DNA of 64,000 nt from a virus (IMGVR_UViG_3300022752_002570:1-64000), one strand, 5' to 3'. Shown: positions 52,347 to 61,446, numbered from the stretch's first letter. Notes: generated from the letters alone by a model not told the origin. Translations and numbers: made by a program.

Positions 52347-54629
52347 ATGGCTGACGTAACAGGATCAATAGGTAATCAACCGGTAGAACTTAACAATGCT
52401 GCTACTGAAGCAACGTTACGGCAACTTCTTGCGGCGGTTCAAGGTAGAGGCGGTGCCGCTAATGTTGCAGGACTGGCAGGACAAACTCTTAATCCACAAA
52501 CTGTAACACAGGTCAATAATTCGCTATCCACTATGCATCGAGTGGGTACAAGTGTTGGACAGGGATTTGGTACACTTGTTAACGCACTGGCAGCGAATAA
52601 AGAAGGACTACAAAATTTTATATCCAAGATAAATCAGGGCACAGCACAGTCTAGTGATTTATTTGGCGCATTTACAAAACTTCCAGGTCCTGCAGGAGCA
52701 GTAGCCAGAGGTTTTCAATTACTGGCACAATATCAAGAAAAGAATTTCGAAGCATACCAAAAGACAACAGCAGCAGGTGTCAGTTTTGGAGGAAGTTTAA
52801 CTGACCTGCGTGTAGCGGCTGCACAGGCCAGTATGACTCTAGATAGTTTTGCCAGTCTTATAAAAGAAAACAATAAAACATTTTTACTGTTAGGCGGCAG
52901 TGTAAACGAAGGTGCTAAGAACTTTGTCATGTTTAGCCAAAGCCTTACACAAGGACAAACTGGTAGAGAACTTCGTGCTCTAGGATTTACAACAGAACAA
53001 ATTAACAGCGGCTTTGCTGCTATGTTAGCATCACAAGGGGGCTTGAGTAGGCAAGAGCAAGCAAACATGGGAATAGTAACTGCGGGAGCAAAACAGTTAT
53101 TCATGCAAATGGATGCTCTAGCACAGTTGACCGGAGAACAGAGAGAAGAACAAGAACGCATCATGAAGGAGCGTGCTGCTAATGAAGCCATACAGAATTA
53201 TCTATCAACACTAGGAGTAGAAGAACGCAACAAGGCAGAAGCAGCACTTAATGAAGCACGAATGAGAGGCGGTAAAGGTGCGGAAGAAGCATTGGCCAGT
53301 AAATTAATGGGAATCCCTCCCCTAACAGATCGTGCTCAACAATTTGAAACAGTGATACAAGGTGGCAGTCAGGCATTAGGTAATCTGGCCAAGGATGTTA
53401 ATGATTCAAGTAAGACTGTTCAGGACATACAAAAAACAGGAGCACAGGTAACAAGATCTCTTGCAGAATCAGGCAGAGACAACAAAGAATTGTTTAGAGC
53501 GATGATTATGGGCAATGATGCTCAGTTTAGAGAAACTGCTGGCGCCGCTTTACGTGCTGACACACAGGCAAGAAAACAAGGTATAGAAAATCTAAACGAC
53601 GAAGAACAAAGATTAGCAGCAACTAAAGAAGATCAAGATAAGAGAATGAGAGAAAGCCAAGCGAAGTCTATGGCAGATGCTAAAGCAGGACTTGATGAAC
53701 TTACTCTTGCATTCCAACAGATGCTGGCACCTATTGTAGGTGCCCTAACCCCTGTGCTAAAATTAGTAGTAGATGTTTTATCAGCAGTTCTAGTGCCAAC
53801 CTTTACCAAAGTAGGGGAAGTAAGTAAAGGCCTCCTTGACAGTTTTCAAGGCGTAAAGGAAAAGTTAGGAGACAATGCCACAGGAGTAGTAGGGGGATTG
53901 GCTGCTGCTGGAGTAGGTGCTTATCTTCTTAGTAGGAAAATGGGAGGTAGAGGTACACCTGGATCTGGCGGAGCACCTGGAGGTGGTGGTGGCGTAGCCG
54001 GTGTGCTAGGAGGTATAATGGGCAGTGGTATGGGAGCACCTGGCTCTAGTCCTGCTAATCCTTTATTTGTTTCTATCGTGCCAGGAGATGTGAGTTCGAT
54101 TCTTGCAGGTATGATGGGTGGAGGTGGTCCTAGTTTACCGTCGTCGGGTGGAGGCGGAGGTGGTGGCAAATTTAAATTAGGTAAACTTGGCGGATTAGGA
54201 TTGGGCATGGTTGGTGGAATGGCAGGAGACCTTGCAGCAGATTACTTTGGTAGAGATTCAACCGCAGGTAAAACCGCAGACATGCTAGGAACCGCAGCCA
54301 GTTTTGCAGGTATGGGAGCAATGTTAGGACCATTAGGTGCCGCACTAGGTGGGGTTGCGGGACTAGGTTATGGAGCCTATAAAAACTTCTTTGCTGACAA
54401 GCCGCCTGAAATGGCAGCAGGTGGAGTTATCACAAGACCTACAGCTGTTATGGCAGGGGAAGCAGGTAAAGAAGCAATTATTCCGCTGTCTGATGAAAAT
54501 GCTCTTCCAGGTATCAATGAGTTAAATAAGACTATGAACGAAATTCTCCGTTATATGAAGGATACTGCTGAAAATACTAAGAAAAATGCAGAAGCCACTC
54601 AGGCTCTTAGCGGTGACTTATTTGCTTAA
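52347..54629 (+). CDS. 29: Tail tape-measure protein (gp29 counterpart)
   Basis: A 760-residue, mostly helical protein (T4 gp29: 590). It has Ala/Gln-rich helices, a hydrophobic segment (QMLAPIVGALTPVLKLVVDV, ~450-475), Gly-rich linkers including a GGGG run near residues 600-610, and the end characteristic of tape measures: MAAGGVITRPTAVMAGEAGK then EAIIPLSDEN. It sets tail length and is threaded through the tube; the divergent gp26 with its frameshift product fits its chaperones. Ribosome site is weak. Followed by gp20 after 15 bases. Confidence 0.85.
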   Translation: MADVTGSIGNQPVELNNAATEATLRQLLAAVQGRGGAANVAGLAGQTLNPQTVTQVNNSLSTMHRVGTSVGQGFGTLVNALAANKEGLQNFISKINQGTAQSSDLFGAFTKLPGPAGAVARGFQLLAQYQEKNFEAYQKTTAAGVSFGGSLTDLRVAAAQASMTLDSFASLIKENNKTFLLLGGSVNEGAKNFVMFSQSLTQGQTGRELRALGFTTEQINSGFAAMLASQGGLSRQEQANMGIVTAGAKQLFMQMDALAQLTGEQREEQERIMKERAANEAIQNYLSTLGVEERNKAEAALNEARMRGGKGAEEALASKLMGIPPLTDRAQQFETVIQGGSQALGNLAKDVNDSSKTVQDIQKTGAQVTRSLAESGRDNKELFRAMIMGNDAQFRETAGAALRADTQARKQGIENLNDEEQRLAATKEDQDKRMRESQAKSMADAKAGLDELTLAFQQMLAPIVGALTPVLKLVVDVLSAVLVPTFTKVGEVSKGLLDSFQGVKEKLGDNATGVVGGLAAAGVGAYLLSRKMGGRGTPGSGGAPGGGGGVAGVLGGIMGSGMGAPGSSPANPLFVSIVPGDVSSILAGMMGGGGPSLPSSGGGGGGGKFKLGKLGGLGLGMVGGMAGDLAADYFGRDSTAGKTADMLGTAASFAGMGAMLGPLGAALGGVAGLGYGAYKNFFADKPPEMAAGGVITRPTAVMAGEAGKEAIIPLSDENALPGINELNKTMNEILRYMKDTAENTKKNAEATQALSGDLFA

Positions 54630-54644
54630 AGGATCTATTTTTTA

Positions 54645-56363
54645 ATGTCTTGGAAAAAATATTTTACTCCAGTTAATACATCTGGAGCACTAAGTCCTAT
54701 CAGTGGAGCGTTAACAGCAGATTCCAGGGCAAATCCTACTCACAGAAATTATTCAAGTTATCTTCCAGATGTATATTCAGGACATCCAAACCGTCTAGAA
54801 CGTTATGGACAATATGATACAATGGACAGCGACAGCGAAGTTAACGCTGCACTAGATATTTTAGCAGAGTTTTGTACACAACAAAACGAAGAAAACGGTA
54901 CACCGTTCCGTGTATTTTTTAAAGAACAGGCTACATCAACAGAAGTAAAAATTATTAGACAGTTGATGCAGCAATGGTGTAAACTAAACAAGTTTAATAT
55001 TCGCATACATAAAATTGTTCGTAATGCATTTAAGTATGGCGATGTATTTTTTGTAAGAGACCCTGAACTACAGTCTTGGATGTATGTTGATCCTGCTAAA
55101 GTTGATAGAATTATTGTAAATGAATCTGAAGGTAAGAAACCCGAACAGTATCACATAAGAGACTTTAATCCAAATTTAGAATCTCTTGCTACAACTCAAA
55201 TTAACCCTAGTAATGTAGCAGGTGGTGGCAGTCAATATGCCAGTGGATATGCAGGTAACAATGCAGGCGTTGGAATGAGTCGAGGTATGACAGGTTCCTA
55301 TCCTACAAATTTAACAGCGACAAGATTTCAAAAGACAGAAAACCAATGGGCTATTGATGCCAAGCATGTTATACATATTAGTATGAGTGAAGGATTAGAT
55401 AACAATTATCCTTTCGGTACAAGTTTACTAGAAAGTATCTTCAAGGTTTATAAGCAAAAAGAACTACTAGAAGATGCTATTATCATTTATCGTATTCAAC
55501 GTGCTCCTGAACGCCGTGTTTTTTACATTGATGTAGGTAATATGCCAAGCCACTTGGCAATGAGTTTTGTAGAACGTGTTAAAAATGAAGTAAATCAAAG
55601 AAGAATTCCCAGTGTCACTGGCGGGAGCCAGAGCGTAATAGACGCAGGATATAATCCCTTATCTATTAATGAAGATTATTTTTTCCCACAGACAGCGGAA
55701 GGCAGAGGAAGTAAGGTAGAAGTTTTACCAGGCGGAACTAATTTAGGAGAAATTGATGACCTTAAGTACTTTACTAATAAACTTTTTCGTGCTCTACGTA
55801 TCCCTAGTAGCTATCTACCTACTGGTCCCGACGACGGAGGAAGTAATTTTAATGATGGAAGGGTCGGAACCGCTTATATTCAGGAACTTAGATTTAATAA
55901 ATATTGTGAAAGACTACAATCATTAATGAATGAGCAATTTGATAATGAGTTTAAGGCCTATTTGCATAATAAAGGCATTAATGTTGATTCTACAATATTT
56001 GAAATAAAATTTAATCCACCTCAAAACTTTGCCAGTTATAGACAGGCTGAAATGGATGGTGTTAGAATGAATGTGTTTTCTAATATCAGTCAAGTACCTT
56101 TCTTGTCTAAGCGATTTGCCCTAAAGAGATTTTTAGGATTAACCGCAGAGGAAATGGCAGAAAATGAAAAGTTATGGAGAGAAGAAAATATAGACGATGA
56201 TGTAGATCTAACTGCTAATGCAGAACTTAGGGGAGCAGGTATTACATCAGCAGGAATGAATGCTGACATGAGTGCAATTGGTAGTGCAACCACGCCGCCG
56301 GCACCTCAACCTGGAGCGGAACCTGCTGCTACTGCACCTCCAGGATCTCCACCACCTGCATAA
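54645..56363 (+). CDS. 20: Portal vertex protein gp20
   Basis: A 572-residue portal (T4 gp20: 524). Recognisable segments are YDTMDSDSEVNAALDILAEF, then IVRNAFKYGDVFFVRDPELQ, HISMSEGLDNNYPFGTSLLE, IIYRIQRAPERRVFYIDVGN and the LPGGTNLGEIDDLKYFTNKL stretch with PSSYLPTGPDDG, all typical of gp20. The C-terminus ends in a Pro/Ala-rich tail. It forms the dodecameric DNA gate and nucleates prohead assembly. First gene of the head block; a CATAAATA element overlaps its stop and precedes the next gene. Confidence 0.95.
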   Translation: MSWKKYFTPVNTSGALSPISGALTADSRANPTHRNYSSYLPDVYSGHPNRLERYGQYDTMDSDSEVNAALDILAEFCTQQNEENGTPFRVFFKEQATSTEVKIIRQLMQQWCKLNKFNIRIHKIVRNAFKYGDVFFVRDPELQSWMYVDPAKVDRIIVNESEGKKPEQYHIRDFNPNLESLATTQINPSNVAGGGSQYASGYAGNNAGVGMSRGMTGSYPTNLTATRFQKTENQWAIDAKHVIHISMSEGLDNNYPFGTSLLESIFKVYKQKELLEDAIIIYRIQRAPERRVFYIDVGNMPSHLAMSFVERVKNEVNQRRIPSVTGGSQSVIDAGYNPLSINEDYFFPQTAEGRGSKVEVLPGGTNLGEIDDLKYFTNKLFRALRIPSSYLPTGPDDGGSNFNDGRVGTAYIQELRFNKYCERLQSLMNEQFDNEFKAYLHNKGINVDSTIFEIKFNPPQNFASYRQAEMDGVRMNVFSNISQVPFLSKRFALKRFLGLTAEEMAENEKLWREENIDDDVDLTANAELRGAGITSAGMNADMSAIGSATTPPAPQPGAEPAATAPPGSPPPA

Positions 56364-56366
56364 ATA
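56359..56366 (+). promoter_or_regulatory. Late-promoter-like CATAAATA
   Basis: CATAAATA overlaps the gp20 stop codon and lies 6 bases before the next ATG. As in other places here the spacing is too short for a normal leader, so it may serve genes further on or simply reflect base composition. Confidence 0.3.
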
Positions 56367-56371
56367 TTTCT

Positions 56372-56620
56372 ATGTTACTTAAAGAATTTATATATTTTGA
56401 TCGTAAGCATCTTGAAATGAAAGATGATCAACGTTATGATTCTGACAGAGATGTTGGGGTTATGTATCCTGACGATGTTAGAAAGCATAGTAGATTAACC
56501 TTAGGAATGATCAATAATGTTCGTAAGGCCACAGAGGCTCGTATGAAAGAGCGTAAAGAAGATTTAGCATTAGTTAGAAAAATGTATGCCGCTCCTCCTC
56601 CTGAAGCAGCACCTACCTAA
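56372..56620 (+). CDS. Small head-region protein of unknown function, 82 aa
   Basis: Starts eight bases after gp20. The product begins MLLKEFIYFDRKHLEMKDDQ, with a DSDRDVGVMYPDDVRKHSRL segment and a charged helix (INNVRKATEARMKERKEDLA), ending in a Pro-rich tail. This lies where T4 has the small core genes between 20 and 21, and similar proteins occur behind gp20 in aquatic T4-like phages. Possible prohead core component; no direct evidence. Confidence 0.7.
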   Translation: MLLKEFIYFDRKHLEMKDDQRYDSDRDVGVMYPDDVRKHSRLTLGMINNVRKATEARMKERKEDLALVRKMYAAPPPEAAPT

Positions 56621-57249
56621 GGTTTGTAGACAGCGTAAGAGCTAAATTTACCATCTTCTGGATCTACTAAATCTGATTTCCTTAGAAAAGTTTCGTAATC
56701 TGTTCTATCTTTAAAAAATTCATCTACTGCTTTTCGAGCGCCCAGACATCCTGCTCCGCTATAGTCGTCAAATATTAAAATGGCGCCAGGGACTAGTTTA
56801 TCCTGAACCCAATTCAATATAAGTTTATAACTTTCATAAACATCTACATCTATATGTACAAGAGAGATCATAGATGTAGATACTTGCTCACTAGTTTCTA
56901 AAGGAAAAATCCCTTCAATTAAATTAAATTTTGTAATTTGATTACTAACCAGCAAATTGTAAACATGTTCTTTTGAAGTATTTGAAAAATCACCATCTTT
57001 ATGATGATTGTCGTTAGGACCTGCAAGTACAATACCCTTAAAAGTATCGCATAGATAGACATTAGATTCTGGTTTATATATTTTTGATGCACCTGCAATT
57101 ACTAAAGATGAGCCACCTCTCCAGCAACCTATTTCTATAATATCTCCTTTAGGACAACTTTCTACAGCATTCCATAAAAAGTCTAATTTCCAAGGAGGGA
57201 TTACTGTATTTCCGTTACTTGCAATCTGAATGGCTAAATTTTTATCCAT
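56617..57249 (-). CDS. SAM-dependent methyltransferase (TylF/MycF-like)
   Basis: A 210-residue class I methyltransferase. Motif I is DIIEIGCWRGGSS (36-48), Asp68 in VYLCDTFKG follows as the ribose contact, and VHIDVDVYESYK (131-142) plus LIFDDYSGAG (158-167) and GARKAVDEFF resemble the TylF/MycF sugar O-methyltransferases, where the acidic residues bind Mg. Probable substrate: a sugar or glycan. It is an antisense cassette inside the head block, with its own sigma70-type promoter, and it converges by four bases with the 82-aa gene. Likely an acquired accessory gene expressed early. Confidence 0.82.
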   Translation of the reverse strand: MDKNLAIQIASNGNTVIPPWKLDFLWNAVESCPKGDIIEIGCWRGGSSLVIAGASKIYKPESNVYLCDTFKGIVLAGPNDNHHKDGDFSNTSKEHVYNLLVSNQITKFNLIEGIFPLETSEQVSTSMISLVHIDVDVYESYKLILNWVQDKLVPGAILIFDDYSGAGCLGARKAVDEFFKDRTDYETFLRKSDLVDPEDGKFSSYAVYKP

Positions 57250-57266
57250 AAACTATCCTTTTTTTT

Positions 57267-57296
57267 ATTATATATTATTATTAGTTTCATTGTCAA
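57267..57296 (-). promoter_or_regulatory. Sigma70-type promoter for the methyltransferase
   Basis: On the minus strand TTGACA (57291-57296) and TATAAT (57267-57272) are perfect hexamers with an 18-base spacer, 18 bases before the start codon (57249). AAAGGAT serves as ribosome site. Confidence 0.75.
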
Positions 57297-57330
57297 GCAT
57301 TAAATAATCTAGTATTAACATTTCTTTAAT

Positions 57331-57439
57331 CTATTTTCGTACTCAAATAGATTAAATTCACACACATTAGGTCATAAAACAGACCGTTTTTGGCCTATTT
57401 CGTACGCCTTTGAAAAAACCCAATTAAATAACACACATT
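57331..57439 (+). repeat. Imperfect direct repeat in the gp67-like leader
   Basis: Two related segments, 57331-57368 and 57395-57439, each open with CTATTT(T)CGTAC and close with ACACACATT; their interiors differ. Between them lies GGTC-ataaaaca-GACC, a short hairpin. No gene is seen in 57250-57474. The region could hold control elements for the capsid block or be a remnant of the methyltransferase insertion. Confidence 0.5.
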
Positions 57440-57474
57440 GCCTTGCCGCGAACAGATTAAGGAGATAACCCGAC

Positions 57475-58443
57475 ATGACAAAGTTTGAACAATTATTAGA
57501 CTATATTGTCAATGAGGAGCATGATAAAGCTAACGAACTTTTTCATGAAATCGTTGTAGAAAAGTCTAGAGAAATTTATGAGAATTTAGTTGCTGAAGAA
57601 GAAACAGAAGAAGACGTTGAAGAAGCCATGCACGACGATGATGTTGAAGAGTCAATGGACGATGATGATGTTGAAGAAGCCATGGATGATGAAGCAGATG
57701 AATCTGTTGACTTAGAAGATTCATATATGATGGATGGTGATGATGAAATGCCAGAACCAGGTGGTTTAGAAAAAACTGACGACCTAGAAGGCGATATTGA
57801 GTTTGGTGGTGAAGAAGAAGAAGCGGAAGACAAAATCAAAGACGCTATCGCCCAACTAGAAGCCGCACTTGCTGCCATTGGAGGTGGTGACATGGGCGAC
57901 GAAATGGACGACCTAGGCGACGAAATGCCTGATGATGAAATGCCTAAAGAAGATGATATGATGGGCGTTCCTGCATTTGAAGGTCGTCGTATGACCCGTG
58001 AGTATCGTGAAAAAGTTGGTAACGATTGGGATAAAAATTCTATGAAAACACAGGGCCAGTACGTAGGTAGTGGTTCAGGTGACAAAGATGGAGCCCCAGT
58101 AGAAGGTCGTAGTCCAATTGCTAGCGGTTCAAACAAACCAGGTCCAGCAGGTGTTAATGCTAAAAATCTAAATCAAAGTCATCATGAGGGCCAAAACAAT
58201 ACAGGCACAAGCCCAGGTAAAGTTAATCATGGTATCACAGGCACCAAAGGTGACAAGATGGGATCAGGTATGAACAATGTTGATGGTAAGCAAACTGGTG
58301 TAAAGACATTGAGCAAGCAACCAGGTCATGGTCCTGAGAAGAAAGGTGGCGCTCCTGGCCCAGTAGGTAGTGGTTCAGGTGACAAAGCTGGTCAGACCAG
58401 TATTGGTAATCAACAATCTTTACTAAAGAGTTACGGTAAGTAA
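57475..58443 (+). CDS. 67: Prohead core protein, gp67-like
   Basis: The N-terminal 40 residues (MTKFEQLLDYIVNEEHDKAN, ELFHEIVVEKSREIYENL) match the helical start of T4 gp67, and are followed by an extremely acidic section with DDDVEE-type repeats. The 322 residues greatly exceed T4 gp67 (80), with an added Gly/Asn/Lys-rich C-terminal half holding two VGSGSGDK repeats. In T4, gp67 is a scaffold component of the prohead core cleaved by gp21. Here it directly precedes gp21. The Gly-rich half might be a late addition. Ribosome site AAGGAGA. Confidence 0.75.
   Translation: MTKFEQLLDYIVNEEHDKANELFHEIVVEKSREIYENLVAEEETEEDVEEAMHDDDVEESMDDDDVEEAMDDEADESVDLEDSYMMDGDDEMPEPGGLEKTDDLEGDIEFGGEEEEAEDKIKDAIAQLEAALAAIGGGDMGDEMDDLGDEMPDDEMPKEDDMMGVPAFEGRRMTREYREKVGNDWDKNSMKTQGQYVGSGSGDKDGAPVEGRSPIASGSNKPGPAGVNAKNLNQSHHEGQNNTGTSPGKVNHGITGTKGDKMGSGMNNVDGKQTGVKTLSKQPGHGPEKKGGAPGPVGSGSGDKAGQTSIGNQQSLLKSYGK
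58063..58387 (+). repeat. 25-base direct repeat pair within the gp67-like gene
   Basis: An identical 25-base sequence beginning GTAGGTAGTGGTTCAGG occurs at 58063-58087 and 58363-58387, exactly 300 bases apart and in frame, encoding VGSGSGDK twice. Recombination between the copies would delete 100 codons without shifting frame. Confidence 0.75.
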
Positions 58444-58455
58444 TCTGAGAAGTGG

Positions 58456-59085
58456 ATGAAATTAACCTATTTAAAAGAAACTCTATCATTTGATCAGGCT
58501 CAAGCAGTGCTTGAGTCTGATGATAAAGATGGACGTAATCTACACCTAAAAGGTATTGCTATTCAAGGCGGGATTAGAAACGCTAATCAGCGTGTCTATC
58601 CTGTTGATGAAATAGAACGTGCTGTAAAAACCCTTAATGATCAAATTCAAAACGGTTATTCAGTTCTTGGAGAAGTTGATCATCCAGATGATTTAAAAGT
58701 AAATTTGGACCGTGTCAGTCACATGATCACTAACATGTGGATGGAAGGTCCTAATGGTTATGGTAAGTTTAAAATCCTACCTACCCCAATGGGCAACCTT
58801 ATTCGCACAATGCTTGAAAGCGGTGTAAAACTTGGTGTCAGTTCAAGAGGCAGCGGCAACGTTGACGATATGAGTGGCAAAGTATCTGATTTTGAGATTA
58901 TAACTGTGGATATAGTTGCACAACCTAGCGCACCTGGTGCCTATCCTACTCCGGTTTATGAGCATTTGATGAACGTAAGAGGTGGAAACCGTGCTTTTAA
59001 GGTCGCACAAGAAGTAAGAGAAGATCCAAAGGCCCAGAAATATTTGAAGGAATCGCTCCTTCAGATCATCAAAGGTCTAAAATAA
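58456..59085 (+). CDS. 21: Prohead core protease gp21
   Basis: A 209-residue T4-type prohead protease (T4: 212). The family signatures HLKGIAIQGGIRNANQRVYP, GEVDHPDD with His76, and KLGVSSRGSG with Ser129/130 are present; these form the Ser-His site of the herpesvirus-like protease fold, and TVDIVAQPSAPGA follows. It cuts core and capsid proteins after (I/L)-x-E. Candidate targets here are gp23 (after Glu41), and two N-terminally marked proteins upstream. ATG follows the gp67-like stop by 12 bases. Confidence 0.95.
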   Translation: MKLTYLKETLSFDQAQAVLESDDKDGRNLHLKGIAIQGGIRNANQRVYPVDEIERAVKTLNDQIQNGYSVLGEVDHPDDLKVNLDRVSHMITNMWMEGPNGYGKFKILPTPMGNLIRTMLESGVKLGVSSRGSGNVDDMSGKVSDFEIITVDIVAQPSAPGAYPTPVYEHLMNVRGGNRAFKVAQEVREDPKAQKYLKESLLQIIKGLK

Positions 59086-59103
59086 GCCCGAGGAGAAAAA
59101 CTA

Positions 59104-60189
59104 ATGTTGGACGCATTCAAAAAATTAGTAGAGAGTGGTGTAATTTCAGAAGATGTTGGATCTGAATTAGAAACCGCCTTGGCTACTAAAATTCAAGAGA
59201 ATCGCGACCAAGTTACCGCTGAACTTCGTGAAGAATTTGCACAGAAGTACAATCATGACAAGTCAGTTATGGTTGAAGCAATTGACAAGATGTTAAGCGA
59301 GAGATTGGCCGCAGAAATGGCCGAACTGCATGAAGATAAAAAGGCACTAGCAGAAGCAAAAGCACGATACGCACAACGTATTAGTGAAGATGCTCAAAAA
59401 CTAGAAGGCTTTGTTATTCAACAGTTAGGCAAAGAGTTAGTAGAATTTCAAAGTGATCGCAAGAAAGTTAGCGAAAACTTTGCTAAATTAGAGCAATTTG
59501 TTGTACATGCTCTTGCTAAAGAAATTCAAGAGTTTGCTACAGACAAGCGCGACTTGGCAGAAACAAAAGTGAAGTTAGTTCGTGAGGCTAAGGCAAAATT
59601 TGAAGAAATAAAAGGTACCTTTATAAAGCGTTCTGCTAAGGCCGTTGAAGAGACAGTCAGTAAAAAACTTACAACTGAGATTCGTCAGTTAAAAGAAGAC
59701 ATTGACGGTGCTCGTAACAATGACTTTGGTCGTCGTCTGTATGAAGCCTTTGCACAAGAATATGCTAGTTCATTCCTAAATGAAAAATCTGAAACAGCAA
59801 AATTGTTAAAGATTATTCAAAAGAAAGATCAAGAATTAGCAGAAGCAAAAAATGCTGTTACTGAAAAAGAAAGTTTAGTTGAATCTGCACAGCGCGAAAT
59901 TCGTGTTACTAAAGATTTAATGGAACGCAAACAGGTAATGGCAGAACTGTTATCACCATTAAGTGGAGATAAGAGAGTAGTGATGCAGGAATTGTTAGAA
60001 AGTGTGCAAACACAGAAACTACGTACTGCATTTGACAAATACCTACCCGCAGTAATGGAAGGCGAAAAGAAAAAAGTAGAAAAAACTACTTTAACTGAAG
60101 GAACTGCTGTAACAGGCAATCGTGAAACCAAGCCCGAGGTAGGCTTAGACAACATCTTAGATATCCGCAAACTTGCGGGTCTAAAATAA
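59104..60189 (+). CDS. 22: Prohead core scaffold protein gp22
   Basis: A 361-residue, nearly all-helical scaffolding protein (T4 gp22: 269). It starts MLDAFKKLVESGVISEDVGS, continues in long Glu/Lys/Ala heptads (MAELHEDKKALAEAKARYAQ, EFATDKRDLAETKVKLVREA) and ends with LDNILDIRKLAGLK, a typical gp22 C-terminus. It forms the core around which gp23 assembles and is then degraded by gp21. Strong ribosome site (CGAGGAG). It leads directly to gp23. Confidence 0.94.
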   Translation: MLDAFKKLVESGVISEDVGSELETALATKIQENRDQVTAELREEFAQKYNHDKSVMVEAIDKMLSERLAAEMAELHEDKKALAEAKARYAQRISEDAQKLEGFVIQQLGKELVEFQSDRKKVSENFAKLEQFVVHALAKEIQEFATDKRDLAETKVKLVREAKAKFEEIKGTFIKRSAKAVEETVSKKLTTEIRQLKEDIDGARNNDFGRRLYEAFAQEYASSFLNEKSETAKLLKIIQKKDQELAEAKNAVTEKESLVESAQREIRVTKDLMERKQVMAELLSPLSGDKRVVMQELLESVQTQKLRTAFDKYLPAVMEGEKKKVEKTTLTEGTAVTGNRETKPEVGLDNILDIRKLAGLK

Positions 60190-60208
60190 TTCAAGGAGAC
60201 AATAGGAA

Positions 60209-61390
60209 ATGTCACAACTTTTAAATGAAAGATGGTCAGAGACCAAAGAAGCTCTGCTTGAAGGCCTACAAGGTAACCGTCGTGCTTCTATGGGCGTATG
60301 CTTAGAAAATACACGTCGTTATTTGGCAGAAGCCGCAACAGCAGGTGCAACAAGCACTGGAAATATTGCAACATTAAACCGTGTAATTCTTCCAGTTATT
60401 CGTCGTGTTATGCCAACAGTTATCGCTAACGAAATCATCGGCGTTCAGCCAATGACAGGACCTGTAGCACAGATCCACACTCTACGTGTTCGTTATGCTG
60501 ATGGTGTTGCATCTGGCGACACAGTAACAGCAGGCGAAGAGGCATTAAGCCCCTTCAAGATTGCTCAAGCCTATTCTGGTAGTACACTTTCAGGTGGCGG
60601 CGCTGCTACAACAGCCGCTCTAGAAGGTACACCAGGAAAGCGTATGAGCATTCAGATCTTAAAGACACCAGTTGAAGCTAAGAGCCGTAAGTTATCAGCT
60701 CGCTGGACCTTTGAGGCTGCACAAGATGCACAGGCACAACAGGGTATCGACATCGAAGCAGAAATCATGGCTGCTCTAGCACAAGAAATTACTGCTGAAA
60801 TCGATCAAGAGATTCTAAGTTCACTACGTTCATTAGCCAGTGTTGAAGAAACATATGACCAGGCTCTAGTTTCTGGTACAGCAACATTCGTTGGTGATGA
60901 GCACGCTGCTCTTGCTATTCAGATCAACCGTGTAAGCAACTTAATTGCTCAGCGTACACGTCGTGGTTCTGCTAACTGGGCAGTTGTTAGTAACCAGGCT
61001 CTAACAATTCTACAAAGCGCAACAACTTCTGCTTTTGCTCGCACAACAGAAGGCACATTTGAAGCACCTACAAATACTAAATTTGTTGGTACATTGAACG
61101 GTGCAATGCGTGTTTATGTAGATGCATACCTAAGCGACACAACAGACAATAACCAGGTTCTAGTTGGTTATAAGGGAACAAGCGAAGCTGATGCTGCTGC
61201 TTTCTATTGCCCATATATTCCTCTAATGAGTTCTGGTGTTGTTCTAGATCCAGCAACATTTGAGCCAGTAGTTGGCTTTATGACACGTTACGGATATGTT
61301 GAGTTAACCAACACAGCATCATCTCTAGGTAACGCTGCTGACTATCTAGGTAAGGTTGCAATTACTTCTGCTAATGTAAGTTTCAAATAA
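60209..61390 (+). CDS. 23: Major capsid protein gp23
   Basis: A 393-residue HK97-fold capsid protein, shorter than T4 gp23 (521) and than usual relatives, so some insertion regions must be absent. Typical segments: ERWSETKEALLEGLQGNRRA, NIATLNRVILPVIRRVMPTV, IANEIIGVQPMTGPVAQIHT, SRKLSARWTFEAAQDAQAQQ and VVSNQALTILQSA. A likely gp21 cleavage site is after Glu41 in RRYLAE-AATAG. The codon pattern is more GC-rich and regular than in most genes here, as expected of the most abundant product. A strong terminator follows. Confidence 0.97.
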   Translation: MSQLLNERWSETKEALLEGLQGNRRASMGVCLENTRRYLAEAATAGATSTGNIATLNRVILPVIRRVMPTVIANEIIGVQPMTGPVAQIHTLRVRYADGVASGDTVTAGEEALSPFKIAQAYSGSTLSGGGAATTAALEGTPGKRMSIQILKTPVEAKSRKLSARWTFEAAQDAQAQQGIDIEAEIMAALAQEITAEIDQEILSSLRSLASVEETYDQALVSGTATFVGDEHAALAIQINRVSNLIAQRTRRGSANWAVVSNQALTILQSATTSAFARTTEGTFEAPTNTKFVGTLNGAMRVYVDAYLSDTTDNNQVLVGYKGTSEADAAAFYCPYIPLMSSGVVLDPATFEPVVGFMTRYGYVELTNTASSLGNAADYLGKVAITSANVSFK

Positions 61391-61412
61391 TAACTTATAT
61401 ACAGACGACATT

Positions 61413-61440
61413 AAGCCCGCAGTTGCGGGCTTTTTGTTTT
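61413..61440 (+). terminator. Rho-independent terminator after gp23
   Basis: AAGCCCGCA (61413-61421) pairs with TGCGGGCTT (61424-61432), a 9-bp stem on a 2-base turn, followed by a T-run interrupted by one G. It closes the capsid transcription unit. Confidence 0.9.
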
Positions 61441-61446
61441 TAATAA

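Noticed and set aside
57576-58136. 186-codon leftward Ser/Pro-rich frame
   Set aside because: It mirrors the acidic GAT/GAA codon repeats of the gp67-like gene on the complementary strand.
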